The notes: generated by a model not told the origin, from the sequence alone. A stretch of DNA of 64,000 bases from Mugil cephalus (GCF_022458985.1 NC_061771.1:12687001-12751000); one strand, 5' to 3'; shown: positions 12,601 through 25,260, counted from the first letter of the stretch. Program-made: numbers and translations.

Positions 12601-15600
12601 AACATGTGGAAATGTGAACAACTGATACACAAATCTAACGTCAACCATCTCTTACACTCGTATTCCATGTGTTTTCAGAGTCACAAAGACAAGATTCGGC
12701 AAAAGGAGCGCCACAAGAAGTCCACTGACGGCTTGAGCTCATCTGTGACGACAAGCAGCATAGAAAAGGTACAAAAAGGGAAAATGACTGGAGACATGTT
12801 GATCACTGAAAACTCACACAACTCCTGGCGCCACAGTGTCTCAGTCCGTTGCATAAAAGTAATTACTTAAGAAAGTTTTGATACGTCTGGTCTAGTTGTG
12901 ATGTGCATGTGTTTCAACAGATCTCTTCAAGTCACCACAGCAGCAAGGACAGCGAGGGCAAGTCCAAGAAGCTGAGCTCGCACAGTCACAGTCATCGCAG
13001 CAAGAAGACAGGAAGCACCGGCAAGAGCTGCTCCTCTTCCTCCTGCTCCTCCAGTCCATTCAACACAGGTACCGAAAGTCTGAGACGCTTTCAGACGTGA
13101 CACAGCGAGGCTCTGTCAGTATTTGTGTTTGACGTTAACTCTGTGTTTCCCCCGGAGGAGGCTCCCTGTCTGCCGCTCAGGATTTCCATCAGTTCTCATC
13201 TTCTTCCCGCCTGGAGCGAGACCACGACCGCGGAGGCGACGACCACGGCGGAGAGGAGCGCAAGGAGCGCCACCGGAGGCCGGCGGTCCAGGAGGAGGAA
13301 GACGAAGAGGAGGAGGATGAAAAGGAAGAGGACAAAGATGAAGAAGAGGAGGAGGACTGTAAATACCACAAGCCACCAGCACTGACCCCTGCTGATGGCC
13401 CGCTAGCAGGGTCACAAGGTCACGACAGGTCAGAGGGAAACTCCAGCCCCTTCGAGAACAAGGTCACCATCTCCACCTTCGGGTCCATCATGCGCATCAC
13501 GTCCTCATCAGGGCTCAGCAGCAAGATCCGCAAGATCTCCTCCTCGGGGGACTACAAGTCTTCCAAATCTCTCTGCAAACCCTCTCAACTGAGCACGCCG
13601 CCGATCCTGGAGGAGGCGGACCCAGAGGAGAAGGCCACGCCTCCGCCGCTGCCCCGAGAGAGGAGACACCGCGGCAACAAGAAGAGCCGGCACGGACCGG
13701 GGCGCCCGCGGGGGAGCAAGAACCGAGAAAGGAGGGACGAGGAGCATCACCACCACCACCACCACACGGCGCCTCCTCCTCCTCCTCCTCCGGCCTTAAC
13801 CTCCTCCGTCTACCCGAGCCCGTCCCCCGCCCCTCACCCCGCCTTCCCCTCGACGCTGCCCTCAACCTCCACCTCTTCCTCTTCCTCTTCTTCTTCCTTC
13901 TCCTCCTCCTCTGCCGGGAGCTTTTCTACAGGCCGTGGCAACTCGCTTCTCGGCTCCAGTGAGTCTAAGCGAGTGGGTGTGTGTGGTAGCCCTCTAACTT
14001 CCTGTGTGTGTATTACAGCAAGTGCATGTGGGGCGGAAAAAAAAAAAACCTGTATCGCTATCTATTTGCACTTTGGTGTGTGTTCGTTTGCAGCTTGACT
14101 CAAGTGTTGAAATGTTTCCATTACACGGAGCAGCCTATCTGTACATCTGAGAATAGAACAAGCAATTAGAAGTTGGCGCGAAGCAGGACAAAGGCAGATC
14201 CTGTCTCATGGTGCTGCTTTTGAAATTCACAACATCTTGCAGGATTTATTATAAGATGTATTTATTTAATCTCAATGAGCCAGAGATAGGATCCTAGAAA
14301 GTGTTTAATGTGAGCTGCACTTGTCTCTGAGCGTTAGATTTACAGATTAACTCTCTAGTGTTTGTCTGTGAAAACATTCTTCTTTTGCTAAACTTAATTC
14401 TGTCATTTGTCTCACTCAGGTATCTACTCTCAAGGTCTCAAGGACCCTCTCACACTGGGCGGGGGTGTCTGCACTACTCCTCTGTCCCTGGGTGGAGGGG
14501 TGTGTAGCACCTCCTTGTCTCTGGGAGGAGGCATGTGTAGCACCCCTCTCTCCTCCGGACTCCTTCCACCCCTCGCCCCCTCGCTTTCTCTTCCGTCAAT
14601 GAGCGCTGTCTCAAACACGCAGGTACGTCAGAGACGGAGAAAGAATGGACATTTAACGCAGGTTAAGTCAGTAGTTTGTTTTAAGCTAGAGGTCTTCAAC
14701 GTTTTTCTGGCCGGATTAAGTAGGAACCCCCTACCTACTTACTATATGTGTTCTGTATTAAACTCAGCTTAGTTCTGTTTATCCCTTAAAGAAATTTAAA
14801 TTTGTGGGGGGAAAATAAAAAAATAATATATGAAAAATGTCTAATCAACCAAAGATTTTGCGACCCCCTCTGCAGAACCTCCACTGACCCCCTGTTTAAG
14901 ACCTAGGCTTTAAAGTTAAACGCTCTTTGACTTTCTGGTGGGAAAACATGTGATTATGTCTGAGCTGGAAGGATCACTTCATTTGGACAGTTTTGCAAAT
15001 CACATACACTCTGTAAAAATTATACTTGATTCACTACCAGCAGTCACAACTACACCATACTCCTAATATACACTTTATTTTTAACCCTGACAGTTTTTCC
15101 GTAACCAGCATATCAGACTAATGTAGCAGCAGTGGGAACAATTCAGAAATTGCTCATGAGTCATCAGTAATGCAAAATGCAAAAATATAAACTGATTATA
15201 CTTCCTCTTTCTTTATTCACTAAAATAATTATAGTGGTGGTCAAATAAATATTCATTACATCAAAACAAGTTGCACCATCGCCCCTGTCTGAGTGATAAT
15301 TGATATACAGTGTTAAATAAAACCTTCTTTTTGTACAAAACAGTGCAAATGTCTGCATGCAGTCTTCCCGTGTGACTGTTCAAATGTTCGGCTGATGTTG
15401 AAACAGACTCAAAAAGGTGTCAAATCAACTGCTTGATCATTGTGGAGGATCTAGTTTGTAGACAAACTGGATTAAATTTCTGTTATTTAGCCCAGTCCAC
15501 CGTGTACAATAATAGTCGCCTGAGGTGTGTACAAAGAAATAAAATATAGATTTTTCTCTTTTTTATGTCAAACAAAAAGCATTGAACGCTTAACTTTGGG

Positions 15601-18600
15601 TTTAGAAAATAAATTGTGATGATCCACAGACTGGTAATTGTATTTACTTTGTTTTAGCTGCACATCCCATTCAGACAATCAGAGAGGTTTCATTTTATTC
15701 TTGGTGGATGTGGGTTATAATATATATATATATATATAATACCAGTATAATATAATACCAGTTGACAACGGTTCCTTTTCTGCCACCGTCCTTCTTTACC
15801 AGCCAGACGTTGATGTTTTCTGTTTCGTAGGTCCATCCAGGTTCCAGCGCCTCCTACAGCCTGACCTCCTCCCAGCCTTTCGCCAGCTGTCTTTCAACAG
15901 CCCCGGCACTGCCGCCACTACTGAGCCAAGCCCAGACCTCACTGCCAGGTGAGAGCAACACAGAGATCAGAGATCAGCATGATTTATTCACATTTGTTGT
16001 TGGAGTTGATGTAAGCTTGAGATAAACTTACACAAGAAAGCCTCCTCTGGCAGCTGGTGCTTCCTTTCTCAGAATCTGACTATAGATCTGCTGATGTAAC
16101 ACAAACAACTCGATGCGTTAAGAAGCCCGCCGTCAGTAATCAGAAGCGCCGCTGAACTTGTTTGATTGATTGTTTGTCCCCTTTCTCAGAGTCCGACCTC
16201 GATGACTGCCGCTTCCCGTGTCAGGGGAACTCGCCGAGAGAGAGTCTTTCCTCACAGTACGTCTTGGTCTTTGTGTCTTTATTGACTTTTCTTGGTAATC
16301 TCTTCTTATGCTCTCTGGTGACCTGCTGGTTTTGTCTTTCTCCTCATCCAGGTCTCCAATGAGCTGTCTTCCTCTTCTGTTTGACCAGAGAGACGGGCTG
16401 GGCGCTGGAGCCAGAGCCCGTCCCGAGAACGTACCTCCGGCCAGCTCCCACATCGAGCTTTTATTGGAGAAACACGGCAACGGAGAGATGGGAGTCAACA
16501 GTGAGTTGGAAACAAAAGGCATACAACTAGAGGCCACTGGCTCCCAAAGGCTCCAGATATGAAACTGAGTCATAGCAATCATCCTTCAGTTAAGCATTTC
16601 GTCTTGTAAAATTCAGGCCTCCCACAATCCTTTAAATTAGAAAAAGTTATTTTGTTTGAAGTTGAAAGGGTTACGAACTGCTGCAAAACATGCAGTCAAA
16701 GGCAGAGTTACAGTCAAGCACAGCACATTAACTACAGGCTGCACACGCACGTTCTGTTATTATGACCTCAACACAAACAGTAGTTTGGGAAATCAGGGAG
16801 TGATCAAAGTGGCAGCAACGCTGTGCAAAGCAAAGCAGAATCTGAAGTGTGGTCATAGTAAATAACTGTCTAAACAAGAATCCCTAAAGAAGAAGAAAGT
16901 AGAAATTATTTAAATATTTCAGTGCAGTTCAGCTTCAGCTACCAGATGGTTCTCTGAACAAGTTATCTGCATCTTTCTGTTGATGTGAGCTGAGATATGA
17001 ACTGTGCAAAGAGCTTCCTGGGTACATTTAAAACAGATGGAGAAAGGTGTGAGTAATTTGCATGAACACATGTAAAGTATGGAAAGCCTCCAACCAGTCA
17101 CGATTAAATATTTTAATCTGTTTAATCAGCCTTATTTCTAATGTAACAGTCCTGCATTAAATCCTCCTTTGTGACCGCTCTTAGAAAGGTCATAATAAAA
17201 CTGGATGATCATTTTGGAGGATGCAGTTCGTGGTGCTGTTAAACTAAATTGAATTGTAGTGTTTAAGTGAAATAATAATTTCAAAGTTGTCCTGACAAAC
17301 GACAAGAGAGAAAGAGACGAAGCAAAACACAAGAGAGGACGATTGAATCTGAGTCGGACAAAGCATTTGTTTCTGTGTTTTTGTATGTGGCACAAAAGGC
17401 AGAGAACCGTTAGAAGGGGTTTGTTGTCTGTGATGCTGAGAACATTGCAGCGACACTCTGTGAATCAGTTGAAAGCATTTATTAGATTGTGGCATTGTGG
17501 GTTGCAGCTTCAGACCGGCGTTGGCACCGGTGCAGATATAGAACCAGGTCGAGGGTAAAAACTCCACAGCTGTTATTGTTAAGCCAGTTAATGAAGTCTG
17601 TTTTCTTAGTTTTATACCTGTCGACCGTTGGCTATACTAAATTCTGTGTAACATGTCAGAAATATTTAATTATGGAAAAGAATAATATGAACCAGTAGTA
17701 GCAGCTTGACTGAAATCTCCCCCATCATGTTTAGGAGTATTTTATTTGAGAAAAAGCCCAGCACCGTTCCTCACATAATAAACATCCATTTAGTTTGTGA
17801 GTTTAATTTTCTCATCAATCAAAGCCAAAGCATTGCATGGCGGGATGTTAAGAAAACATAATAAAAAAGTGGAGTGGTTTAGGACACAGCCTTGGTTGTG
17901 TGACCTCTTATATTTTCCTGCTCTGCCCAACTTCAACCCAAGCAGGGGCCCAAACAGCCAGGGTAATTGGAAACACCTGGGTGGGGGCGCAGGGACTGAA
18001 ATAAAAGCTCGGTGCAGGTTACTGGGTCGACTCTTGTCACAGATATTCGCTGTGCCGTACCGATCGTTTAGCCCCAACCAACTGATGCCGACACACACAA
18101 TAAGTTAAAGCATGTAATGTGAATTATGCAGTGATGGTGTACAGAAAAAAAAGTTCTTCATCCCTCCATCCTGTCACGGTGAAGTAAACATCGACCGTTT
18201 CCTTGTTTTGGCCCTGAAACACCAGGCCGAGCTTCTGTGACCCGGGTTTTTCCGGCGTGTCCTGCAGCGGACGACTCAGCGCTTTGAATCCGCAACGCAG
18301 TGAATCGGGTAGATGGGTCGCTCTGATTGGCTGATCTGCTTAGAGAACCACAACAGAAACAGGAAGTGATGAAAATAAACAAAAGACACAAGTTGAAAAG
18401 TCACACAGAAGACCCGTCTTGTTTTTCTTCTTCGTCTCATCCAAACATTCAAATCCAGAAATATTTTCACAACAACATGGTCCTCAAGAATAAATAAACT
18501 GTAGGGCAGCTGATTGTTGAGGAGAGGCCAGAGCTGCACATCAGATTGTAGGGCTCCACAGCTTCCTAGCCTCCCAGCTAATTGTAGCACTTCCTGTTTC

Positions 18601-21600
18601 TCTTAAGAGTTTATTTCCTCTCATGTGCAAAACGTATGTTCCAGCTGGTTGTTGGCTCCTTGCGGTGTGTTCAAGTGCAGCTTTGTGGTCCAGACACAGA
18701 AGATGTCACAGGTTATATTGGTAGTTCCTTGATGTCAGTATCTTTACAATAAATTATCTCACTTTAAGAACGTTTTGCTGTTTCAGTGGACCTAATCAAC
18801 TGTTCCCCATTACAAATCCCAAACTGTCTCTTTCATTCTATGACATCATTAGCTGTAAAGCATCACGGGGTCTATATGTGTTGCCACATCTCATCCTCAC
18901 ACACCTGTGCCCTGTGTTTCTGTGCCCTTCCAGTCGTGGAGATGCTCCAGTCGCTTCACTCCCTGCAGCAGGAGAACCAGCGCCTCCAGGACCAGATCCT
19001 CAGCCTGACGGCCAAGAAGGAGCGGCTGCAGCTGCTGAACACGGAGCTGGCCGTGCCTTTCCCTCCTCACATTCATTCCATCCAGGGCTCCATGCACACG
19101 TCTGCCCAGATCAACTTCCTGTCATCTACTCAAGGTCAGATTCCTCACCTCCGCTTTCATCTTTCGTATCAAATCCCGGAGGCGCCCTGTCTCATCTCCC
19201 TCTCATCTGTTAAGCACTAGTGTAATATAACCTACAGTAAACATTTCAAAACACAGCTGAGTTGATCTGCTGTTGCTAGAAGCTGTATCTAGTGTCAGCT
19301 GTAACAGTATAAAGTGTGATAGTTTTCACCCTGTGATTATCGCTTACCTTTCCTTAGACCCCGTGAGCACCAATAAGAGCCCCCTCTCCAAAAGCTGCTT
19401 CCTGAATGAAGCCTCCTTTGTTACCTCGTCCGAGGTGAGACACTAGATCCTTGTGAATTGTGAGCACATCGTGTAAACTAAAACCACAGCAGTGTTTTCG
19501 CTTCTTAATCCTTTGTGTAGAAACATTTGTGGCTGTTGTTGTGAACATGAACATGATGACACTAATGGTGTTTCCCGCTAAGATGCTCCACTCTTGTGTT
19601 CAATTCAGGAGCTGCACTCTGGTAGTCCGTCCCGCAGCAGCTCGTCGCTCTCCTTCCAGAGCACGCCTCCCCCTCAGCAGAGCCCCGCCTCCTTCGGCCA
19701 GCCGCTGCTAAACGGCTTGAGTCGAGGTCTGAGCGACGGTTTGGGGACCATCAGTCAGGCTGGCGGCTCCGCTCTTCCTGTGGTGGGCGGGCTCATGGCG
19801 TCCCTGGCAGGAAGCCCTCAGCTGACCATGAACGGCGTGCTGGGCGGTTTGAACGGTGTGATCCAGTCCCCAGTACAGAACGGCCCTCAGCCCACGCTCC
19901 CAGCTCTGCGTCCTCAGCCTCCTCCACTCAACCCTCAGGCCCTGGCGCAGAGCTTCCAGCTTCCCAAGAGCGTGAGCCCGTACGTACAGAGTGTGTCCTT
20001 AAAGAAAAAAAAAAAGCTATAATTCAGTTTAAAGGCATTGAATTTGGTTTCAGGGACGTGTCTGAGTTCAGACTGTGTCTGGTTTGTGACGTGGCCGCGT
20101 GTCGACTTTTGTTTCAGGTCTTCTCTCCTGTCAGAGCAGCAGAAGCAGCTTCTTCTGGAGCAGCAGCAGCAGCATCAGCAGCAACAGATCCAGCAGTTCC
20201 TCACCTCTCAGAACTTCACACCGGTAAAGACACTCTTTACCACCTCCTTCCCACCGCTTCAGCTACTTTCACATTTCCGTTCATCTGACTGATGCGACCA
20301 GAATTTCATGACGTCACACGACTGTTATAACCAGTCTCAGTGTGACACATTAAAAAAGGAATCCTGTTGCTCATTGACACACAAATCATACAAGTAGAAC
20401 TAATAAAATAAAAATTTGATCAGAGGACTTAACTAATCCCTCTGGGTTCATATCCTCAGTGTTTGCTGTGTCTGTCTGATGAACATGAAAGTGTGTAGCT
20501 TTGTTAACCTTGGTGATTTTTATTTCCTGCAATGCCAGAGCCAGCTCACAGAAACTGACAGAGGACACGCGTCAGCTCAATTTGAATGTGCTTTCACAGC
20601 AGTGGACTCTTTACACTCTTAACAAGACGTTGTCACCGAGCCGCTGCTGGATTGTCACTTACGCTCTTGGTGACGTCATCTCTCACTGCCAGTGTGAACA
20701 CAATAACGTTTTATGTTCACTTAATAGTTAATAACTTAATAATGGATGTGAAGGTAAAAGCGAAAGGAACTGCATGGAGCTGTGGCAGGCAGCACTGAGG
20801 CAGCTGTTCTTATTTGACTTGCAAACTCATGAGAGTCTGATGAGGTTGGAACCAGTCAGGGTCTGTGACACCACATAAATATAGAAACCGGTTGGTTTCC
20901 TGTGTTGCTGTGGAGTTTAGTCATAGCTGCAGAGACATGTGGGAACTAAACATTTTCACTTTGGCCGTCTAAGTGGGTAAAAATGGAACTATAGACTGAT
21001 CGGGACATTATGATCAACTTCCTAATATTGTGTAGGTCTCCTTTGTGCCGCCAAAACAGTTGTGACTCATCAGAGAATGGACATGGGCCTTCTGAGGGCG
21101 TCCTGTGGTGTCTGGTAACAGGATGTTGTTAGTGAGAGGTCCTATGGGTCACATAACCAGCACTGTGTACCTTTATAAGAACTGACAAGATTTACAGTCT
21201 CTGAACACACTGCAGCAGACTAGACCAGGGGTGAAAAACGTTTTAGTTCGGGGGCCACATACAGCCCAGTTTGGTGTTAAATGGGCCTTAATAATCTATA
21301 AGTAACCACCACACCAGACTTTTTCCATTTGTTTTAGTGTAAAGAACTAAATTAGGAGACTGTTTACATTTAATAAACTATCCTTTAAAAAATGCAATTT
21401 CTTAAGAATAAGATGTGCATTTTGGGAACATTGTGTCTGCTGTTTAGTCCTGGGTCTCAGTGTTGTGTTCTGTCCACTTCTCTAACTAAAACATAGGACA
21501 AATTAAGAGTAGCAGTTATTTTCATTGAAAGATTGCTCTCTTCTATGAAATTTTTTGCAAATTCATTCTGTGGGCCAGATTAGACCCTCTGGTGGGTCAC

Positions 21601-22364
21601 TTTTGGCAGACGGGCCGTATGTTTGACACCTGTGGACTAGACTGATATCTTAAAAAAAAAAAAAAATACATTGTGTCTGACCAGCTGTGTGGAAGTGAGA
21701 GGAGAGAGCAGGTTTTCTGTTTCTGGCACTTTCCATGTGCACACGCCACATGGTGCTTAGTGCAACATTGCAACATCTCTTCAACCTAACCAGTCAGTCT
21801 CAGCCACTGCAGAACGTCTTTGGCAAAGTGAGCCTGCTGCTGCGGAGCATCAAATCTGCTAGAAATAGACAGAAGAAGAACAAAAAAGTCCTTCAGTAAC
21901 AGAAGATAACCAAGATGTCTCCACATCTCCAACACTGCTGTCCACATGGATTCTGGCCTCATTCAGAACCAGTCCCATCTCACTTCACATGTCTCCTGGT
22001 CGTCCATTAATCTTTTTGTCTTGTCCTGCAGGAGCAGCAGATGGTCGTGTACCAGATGCTGCAGCAGCAGAGACAGAGGGAGCTGCAGCGCCTCACGCTG
22101 ACCGGAGCACTCACCTCCAGCCCCAACTCACCCATGATATCCCAGTCGCCCAACCTGCTGTCCTCAGCCACAGCCTCCCCCCTGCAGGGCGGCCAGGGAG
22201 GCGGCCTCTTCGGTCTGCAGGACAGTGCACTTCACAAACCCGGGGTGAGTAAACGCCGCAGGATTCCTCATTAAGTTTGTGAACACTCCTACTGGAAATT
22301 AAATTAAATCCTGCGATTGTGTTTTCAGGCTGCAGGAGAGAAGGGTGGAGACAAGAATGGATGA
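3137..22364 (+). CDS. mllt6: mllt6 (AF17), PHD-finger chromatin protein, complete, 20 coding exons
   Basis: Coding exons: 3137-3245, 5389-5468, 5590-5644, 5742-5851, 9932-10035, 11280-11373, 11721-11831, 12679-12768, 12921-13068, 13158-13958, 14420-14622, 15831-15948, 16190-16256, 16352-16500, 18934-19134, 19358-19434, 19609-19979, 20118-20223, 22032-22244, 22329-22364. Every junction is GT-AG and all phases join, giving 1080 residues (human MLLT6 is about 1090). Residues 5-56 form a PHD finger. Residues 64-184 form the zinc-knuckle/extended PHD module, with CELCPHKDGALKRTD and CGYCKHHYNKM. An AT-hook-like GPGRPRGSKN lies near 477. A leucine-zipper/octapeptide-motif region (LQQENQRLQDQILSLTAKKE) near 749-785 is the segment that binds DOT1L in AF10/AF17. 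A Gln-rich stretch follows. AF17 reads histone H3 and works with the DOT1L H3K79 methyltransferase in the nucleus. Synteny and the C-terminus favour mllt6 over mllt10. Confidence 0.95.
3560..3624. repeat. GT microsatellite in mllt6 intron 1
   Basis: A long alternating GT tract of more than 20 units with a small interruption, about 320 bases after exon 1. Such tracts can adopt Z-DNA and are usually polymorphic. Confidence 0.9.
3980..5120. repeat. Dispersed repeat family with GGATGAAA core, several degenerate copies in mllt6 intron 1
   Basis: Similar blocks recur at about 3980-4180, 4560-4700 and 4890-5060, and again at 6030-6190. Shared pieces include 'tctggtagttacagacc', 'cttggatgaaac' and 'cttgtttcagctt' or close variants. 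Related blocks occur at 34480-34720, 46190-46385 and 53170-53640. They look like degraded copies of one non-autonomous element found across teleosts; the superfamily cannot be assigned by eye. Confidence 0.55.
6262..6700. mobile_element. Foldback MITE, family with CATTAGG(T/C)ACAC ends
   Basis: One end reads CACTTCATTAGGCACACTA; the other, about 410 bases on, reads CACTAGTGTACCTAATGTAG. The internal halves also mirror each other: 'aacagtcctgcactgagtcttatcttcatgaagg' style sequence appears near one end and its reverse-complement relative near the other. Related copies are at 15390-15500 (partial), 17100-17260 (partial), 30985-31215, 41590-42660, 44440-44785, 54605-54800 and 55560-55730. No transposase is visible. 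Confidence 0.6.
9365..9385. repeat. Poly-C run in mllt6 intron 4
   Basis: About 21 uninterrupted C residues, followed soon by an A-run. Prone to sequencing and replication slippage. Confidence 0.9.
11950..12620. repeat. Interspersed repeat with internal direct duplication, mllt6 intron 7
   Basis: The block 'agagaccaaaac' to 'cattttaacatg' occurs twice, at about 12112-12160 and 12540-12606, with the second copy slightly longer. Between them is a block containing 'tctatggggattgactcgc' and 'cagacctggaggttgctgcc', which I recognise as a common percomorph interspersed repeat. No coding capacity is seen. Classification is open. Confidence 0.45.
14686..14907. mobile_element. Small hAT-like non-autonomous element, mllt6 intron 11
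   Basis: The ends are approximate inverted repeats: CTAGAGGTCTTCAAC at the left, and GTTTAAGACCTAGG at the right. The flanking octamers GTTTTAAG and CTTTAAAG match at 6 of 8 positions, as expected for a decayed 8-bp hAT target duplication. No transposase. Confidence 0.5.
15719..15739. repeat. AT microsatellite in mllt6 intron 11
   Basis: An alternating AT tract followed by short imperfect repeats of 'ataccag'. Confidence 0.85.
20990..21860 (-). mobile_element. Tc1-like transposon fossil (family A), interrupted by a hAT element, mllt6 intron 18
   Basis: The left part (about 20990-21215) begins with a degenerate end, 'gatcgggacattatgatca', and continues with 'cctaatattgtgtaggtctcc', the 3' end of a widespread fish Tc1-like element. 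The right part (about 21643-21860) contains possible further pieces. A hAT-like element sits between them. No intact transposase frame remains. Confidence 0.55.
21226..21634. mobile_element. hAT-like non-autonomous element with perfect 8-bp target duplication
   Basis: Ends are CAGGGGTGAAAAACG and TTTGACACCTGTG, imperfect inverted repeats typical of hAT elements. The flanks are GACTAGAC on both sides (21218-21225 and 21635-21642), a perfect 8-bp target-site duplication. The interior includes 'gttcgggggccacatacag' and no open frame. A relative lies at 48274-48587. Confidence 0.85.
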
Positions 22365-24713
22365 TGAGTCTGTTCTAACACAGAAGAAGCTCAGATGAAA
22401 ATATGAGGCATTAAGTGCCGCCCTGAAGAAGTGAGGTCAAGACTTTTTCCCTTCTGTCATCTTCATCGTACACCCTCTTTATGAATGTAAAACAGGATGG
22501 ACTTAAAGTGAAGTTTTTCGTGTTTTGAAATTCTTGATATCAGAGGTTCTTCTCATAGGTTTTTTTTTTTTGTGTGTAGGCAGCTTTCAGAGAGCATGAA
22601 TAGAGTGGTCTCTTCTTAAATTGCACTAATTTGTTCGCTAGACCAATGGGGCTGCTTCTGAAGGCAGAGCCAGACTTCCCGCTCACCCATGCAGGAGCTG
22701 TGCAGGATTTTGGTTCGAAGTATATGAGCTCGAGGTTGGAGCGTCTCTTTCTTCTCTGACTTTTCAAGCACTGACCATTCATTCCCTCCGCAGCTCAAAG
22801 TTTCCATTCAGTCAGTGAGAAAATCACACTTCTGCCACTTCATGCACCCTCAACTGTCTTCCTCGATATTTTGTCTTCCCTTTGTGTCCACCCCACCCAG
22901 ATTTCGTCAGATCTTCTATACATTGCAGCCTCTCGCTGGCACTTGCCATGTAAAGGATAGATATGCTGTCATTTTCGATGTGTGGATAGTGTCCTTTCAA
23001 CGTTAAGCTAGTTATTACCTCAGACTTTTCTGCCAACTATTTTCCATTGTTGACATTTTGTGCAGACACGTTACCACAACAGCCTTCACTGGATATAAAT
23101 GCCCATCAGAAATCTTGGTGTTCACTTTAAGGAATTAACTACGTAAAAGAAAAAAAAGAAAAAAAAAAAAGAAACATCCGTCAGAGACTTGATTTCAGCG
23201 TGCAAGCACCGAAAACCACCACCAGAGTTCGGAAAGACTTTTATATCCTTCGAGTTGCTATGGAGATTAAGCAGACAAAACCAAACATTTGGAAATTTTA
23301 AGTAAGAAAATAATAGTTTTTTCCTAAATAAGTGTGCACTTTGCATGTTAGTTGCTAACAGAGCAAATCATCACAGCACTTAGAAAGGTTGCTCGGTACT
23401 TTCTAGGCCACTAGAGACTAACAGGTTGTTGATTTCTATGAGTATTTTGCACTCTGAAGTTTTTTAAGTTACTTCCATTTATAAATATTTCTTTCATGTC
23501 CGCAAACTAGTTATTCTTTTAGCAATACTGGATAGATAATGCCTTAATGATGCTAGATTTACAGAGAAAACCACGAGCCCAAAGGCCAACTTTACTCTTT
23601 TTTGTCGTATTTCTTTGATAGTGTTTTTTATCTCGGGTACTTGGAGGGGTATGTTATTAAAGTGAAAGCACTCTTCCTAAACCCGTTTATACTTTTGATA
23701 GCTGACTGAGGATTTCAACAGTTGTGAATAACCGTATAGTGGTGACTTAAGTGTCAAAGCATTTTCTATTGTAATTTTTGTGTTCGGATCTTCTTTAGTT
23801 GTTTGTGCTTCAGAGATCAAGTAGAAAATGTTACAGTGAAGCCTGCACAGTGGTGTCATAGGAGAGGTGTGAACTATTATTCAAGTGCTGCAGTTATAGC
23901 ATGATGTGGTCTGGTGTAGCCAGACTCGGTTCTCATAGAATATGGGAAAAAGTCATTACGGGGCGCGTTTCAACCCATTCAGAGAATTAAAAAATCAATT
24001 GCATGCAATTAGATGGTCCTGCAACCAATCACAGTCATGTTGTTTTAAAGTCATTCAACACCACCCCGTTTAGATGACGTGATGAATACGTCGCGGTTCG
24101 TCAGCCCGGCCAAATGATTTGAGTGGCCCAACAGATTTTGCAGGAGCATAATCACTTCCCACTGGAGCTGCTCCAGTCCAATTCTACGCCATAAAATGAT
24201 CGTGTTTGAGAAGAGTCGGGCTGACGTCCAATCTGAGAGAAAACCTATTCCCAGCAATGAGAAGACTTTCCAATGTAGAGACTATGACAGGTTCCCCTCT
24301 CCTCCTTTTCCCTCAAAGTCAGTCAGTTCTTTAACAATATTATGTCATAATCCTTCAGATACATCCTCTTTTCTGTTTGCAATCTTGAACGGGATCTCCC
24401 AAACATGTGATACCTAGTTTGTTTTGTTAGCAGCACATGTAGATGTCAGAAATGAACTTCGAGCAGCTCACTAGTTGATGATAAATACTGTAGCAAAGAC
24501 AGAAGGAGAATGTTGATTGTGTTGTTCAAGACACGAGTCAATGCATTAACGTGACTCAGAGTGGGAGGGCTGATTCACCTCTCAGCTGAGACAGAGTCCA
24601 GATTACGTCCAAGACGTTGACTGACGAGCGGCGCGAAGGATTTCTGAAGCGGTTTCTTCCTCATGTTGCACTGGGGCGCTTTTTGGCCCAATTGTAAATT
24701 GTTATTTTGGTTT

Positions 24714-24761
<48 letters not shown>

Positions 24762-25260
24762 CAATTTTGTTGGAATACGAGTTGTATACTTTAATATGTT
24801 TGTGTAAAAACACATTCATTCTTTTAAGCTTTGAAGTTTGGGTAACCAAGATAATCCATGTTATGAATGTCGTACTGTGTATCTTTTATGTATTGAAACA
24901 TTTAAGCACCTGCCTCTGAATGAGGTTTGATGGAGAGCAAGTTAACCCTTGAGATATGAATTGCATGAAATGCAGTGACGTCTCTCAAATGTTTTGCTTT
25001 ATACCAAGTAATAACTATGCATAATTTGAAATGCATTGTTCCCTGAAAGAAAAAAAAAGAGAAATGAAATGAGCACTGAATTTTAAAAATGGACAAGCAC
25101 GGTGTCATTGTACAGTGTAATCGATCAAAGCAAATTTGACGATATTCAGATGAAAAGCCCTGTAAAGTATTTTGATATTTTTGTGTGTAAAATTAAAAAG
25201 AAGGATTAAGACAGCTTTTGTCAATAAATGTATTTTACTGAGTTGTTTACAGTCCGTATT
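22365..25260 (+). other. mllt6 3' UTR, long, ending near AATAAA
   Basis: The sequence after the mllt6 stop is AT-rich and holds no coding exon. The first good polyadenylation signal is AATAAA at 25223-25228, followed by a T-rich stretch, which implies a 3' UTR of about 2.9 kb. It includes A-runs at 23148-23170, a homopolymer T run (about 40 bases) at 24721-24761, and a repeat-like stretch at 23920-24190 related to segments at 52085-52200 and 55215-55280. The end point is inferred. Confidence 0.45.

Noticed and set aside
13189-13865. Long minus-strand open frames across mllt6 exon 10
   Set aside because: They are antisense shadows of the low-complexity GC-rich exon (Ser, Arg and Gly runs) with no family resemblance.
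16133-16582. 149-codon minus-strand frame
   Set aside because: Antisense across mllt6 exons 13 and 14; no recognisable protein.
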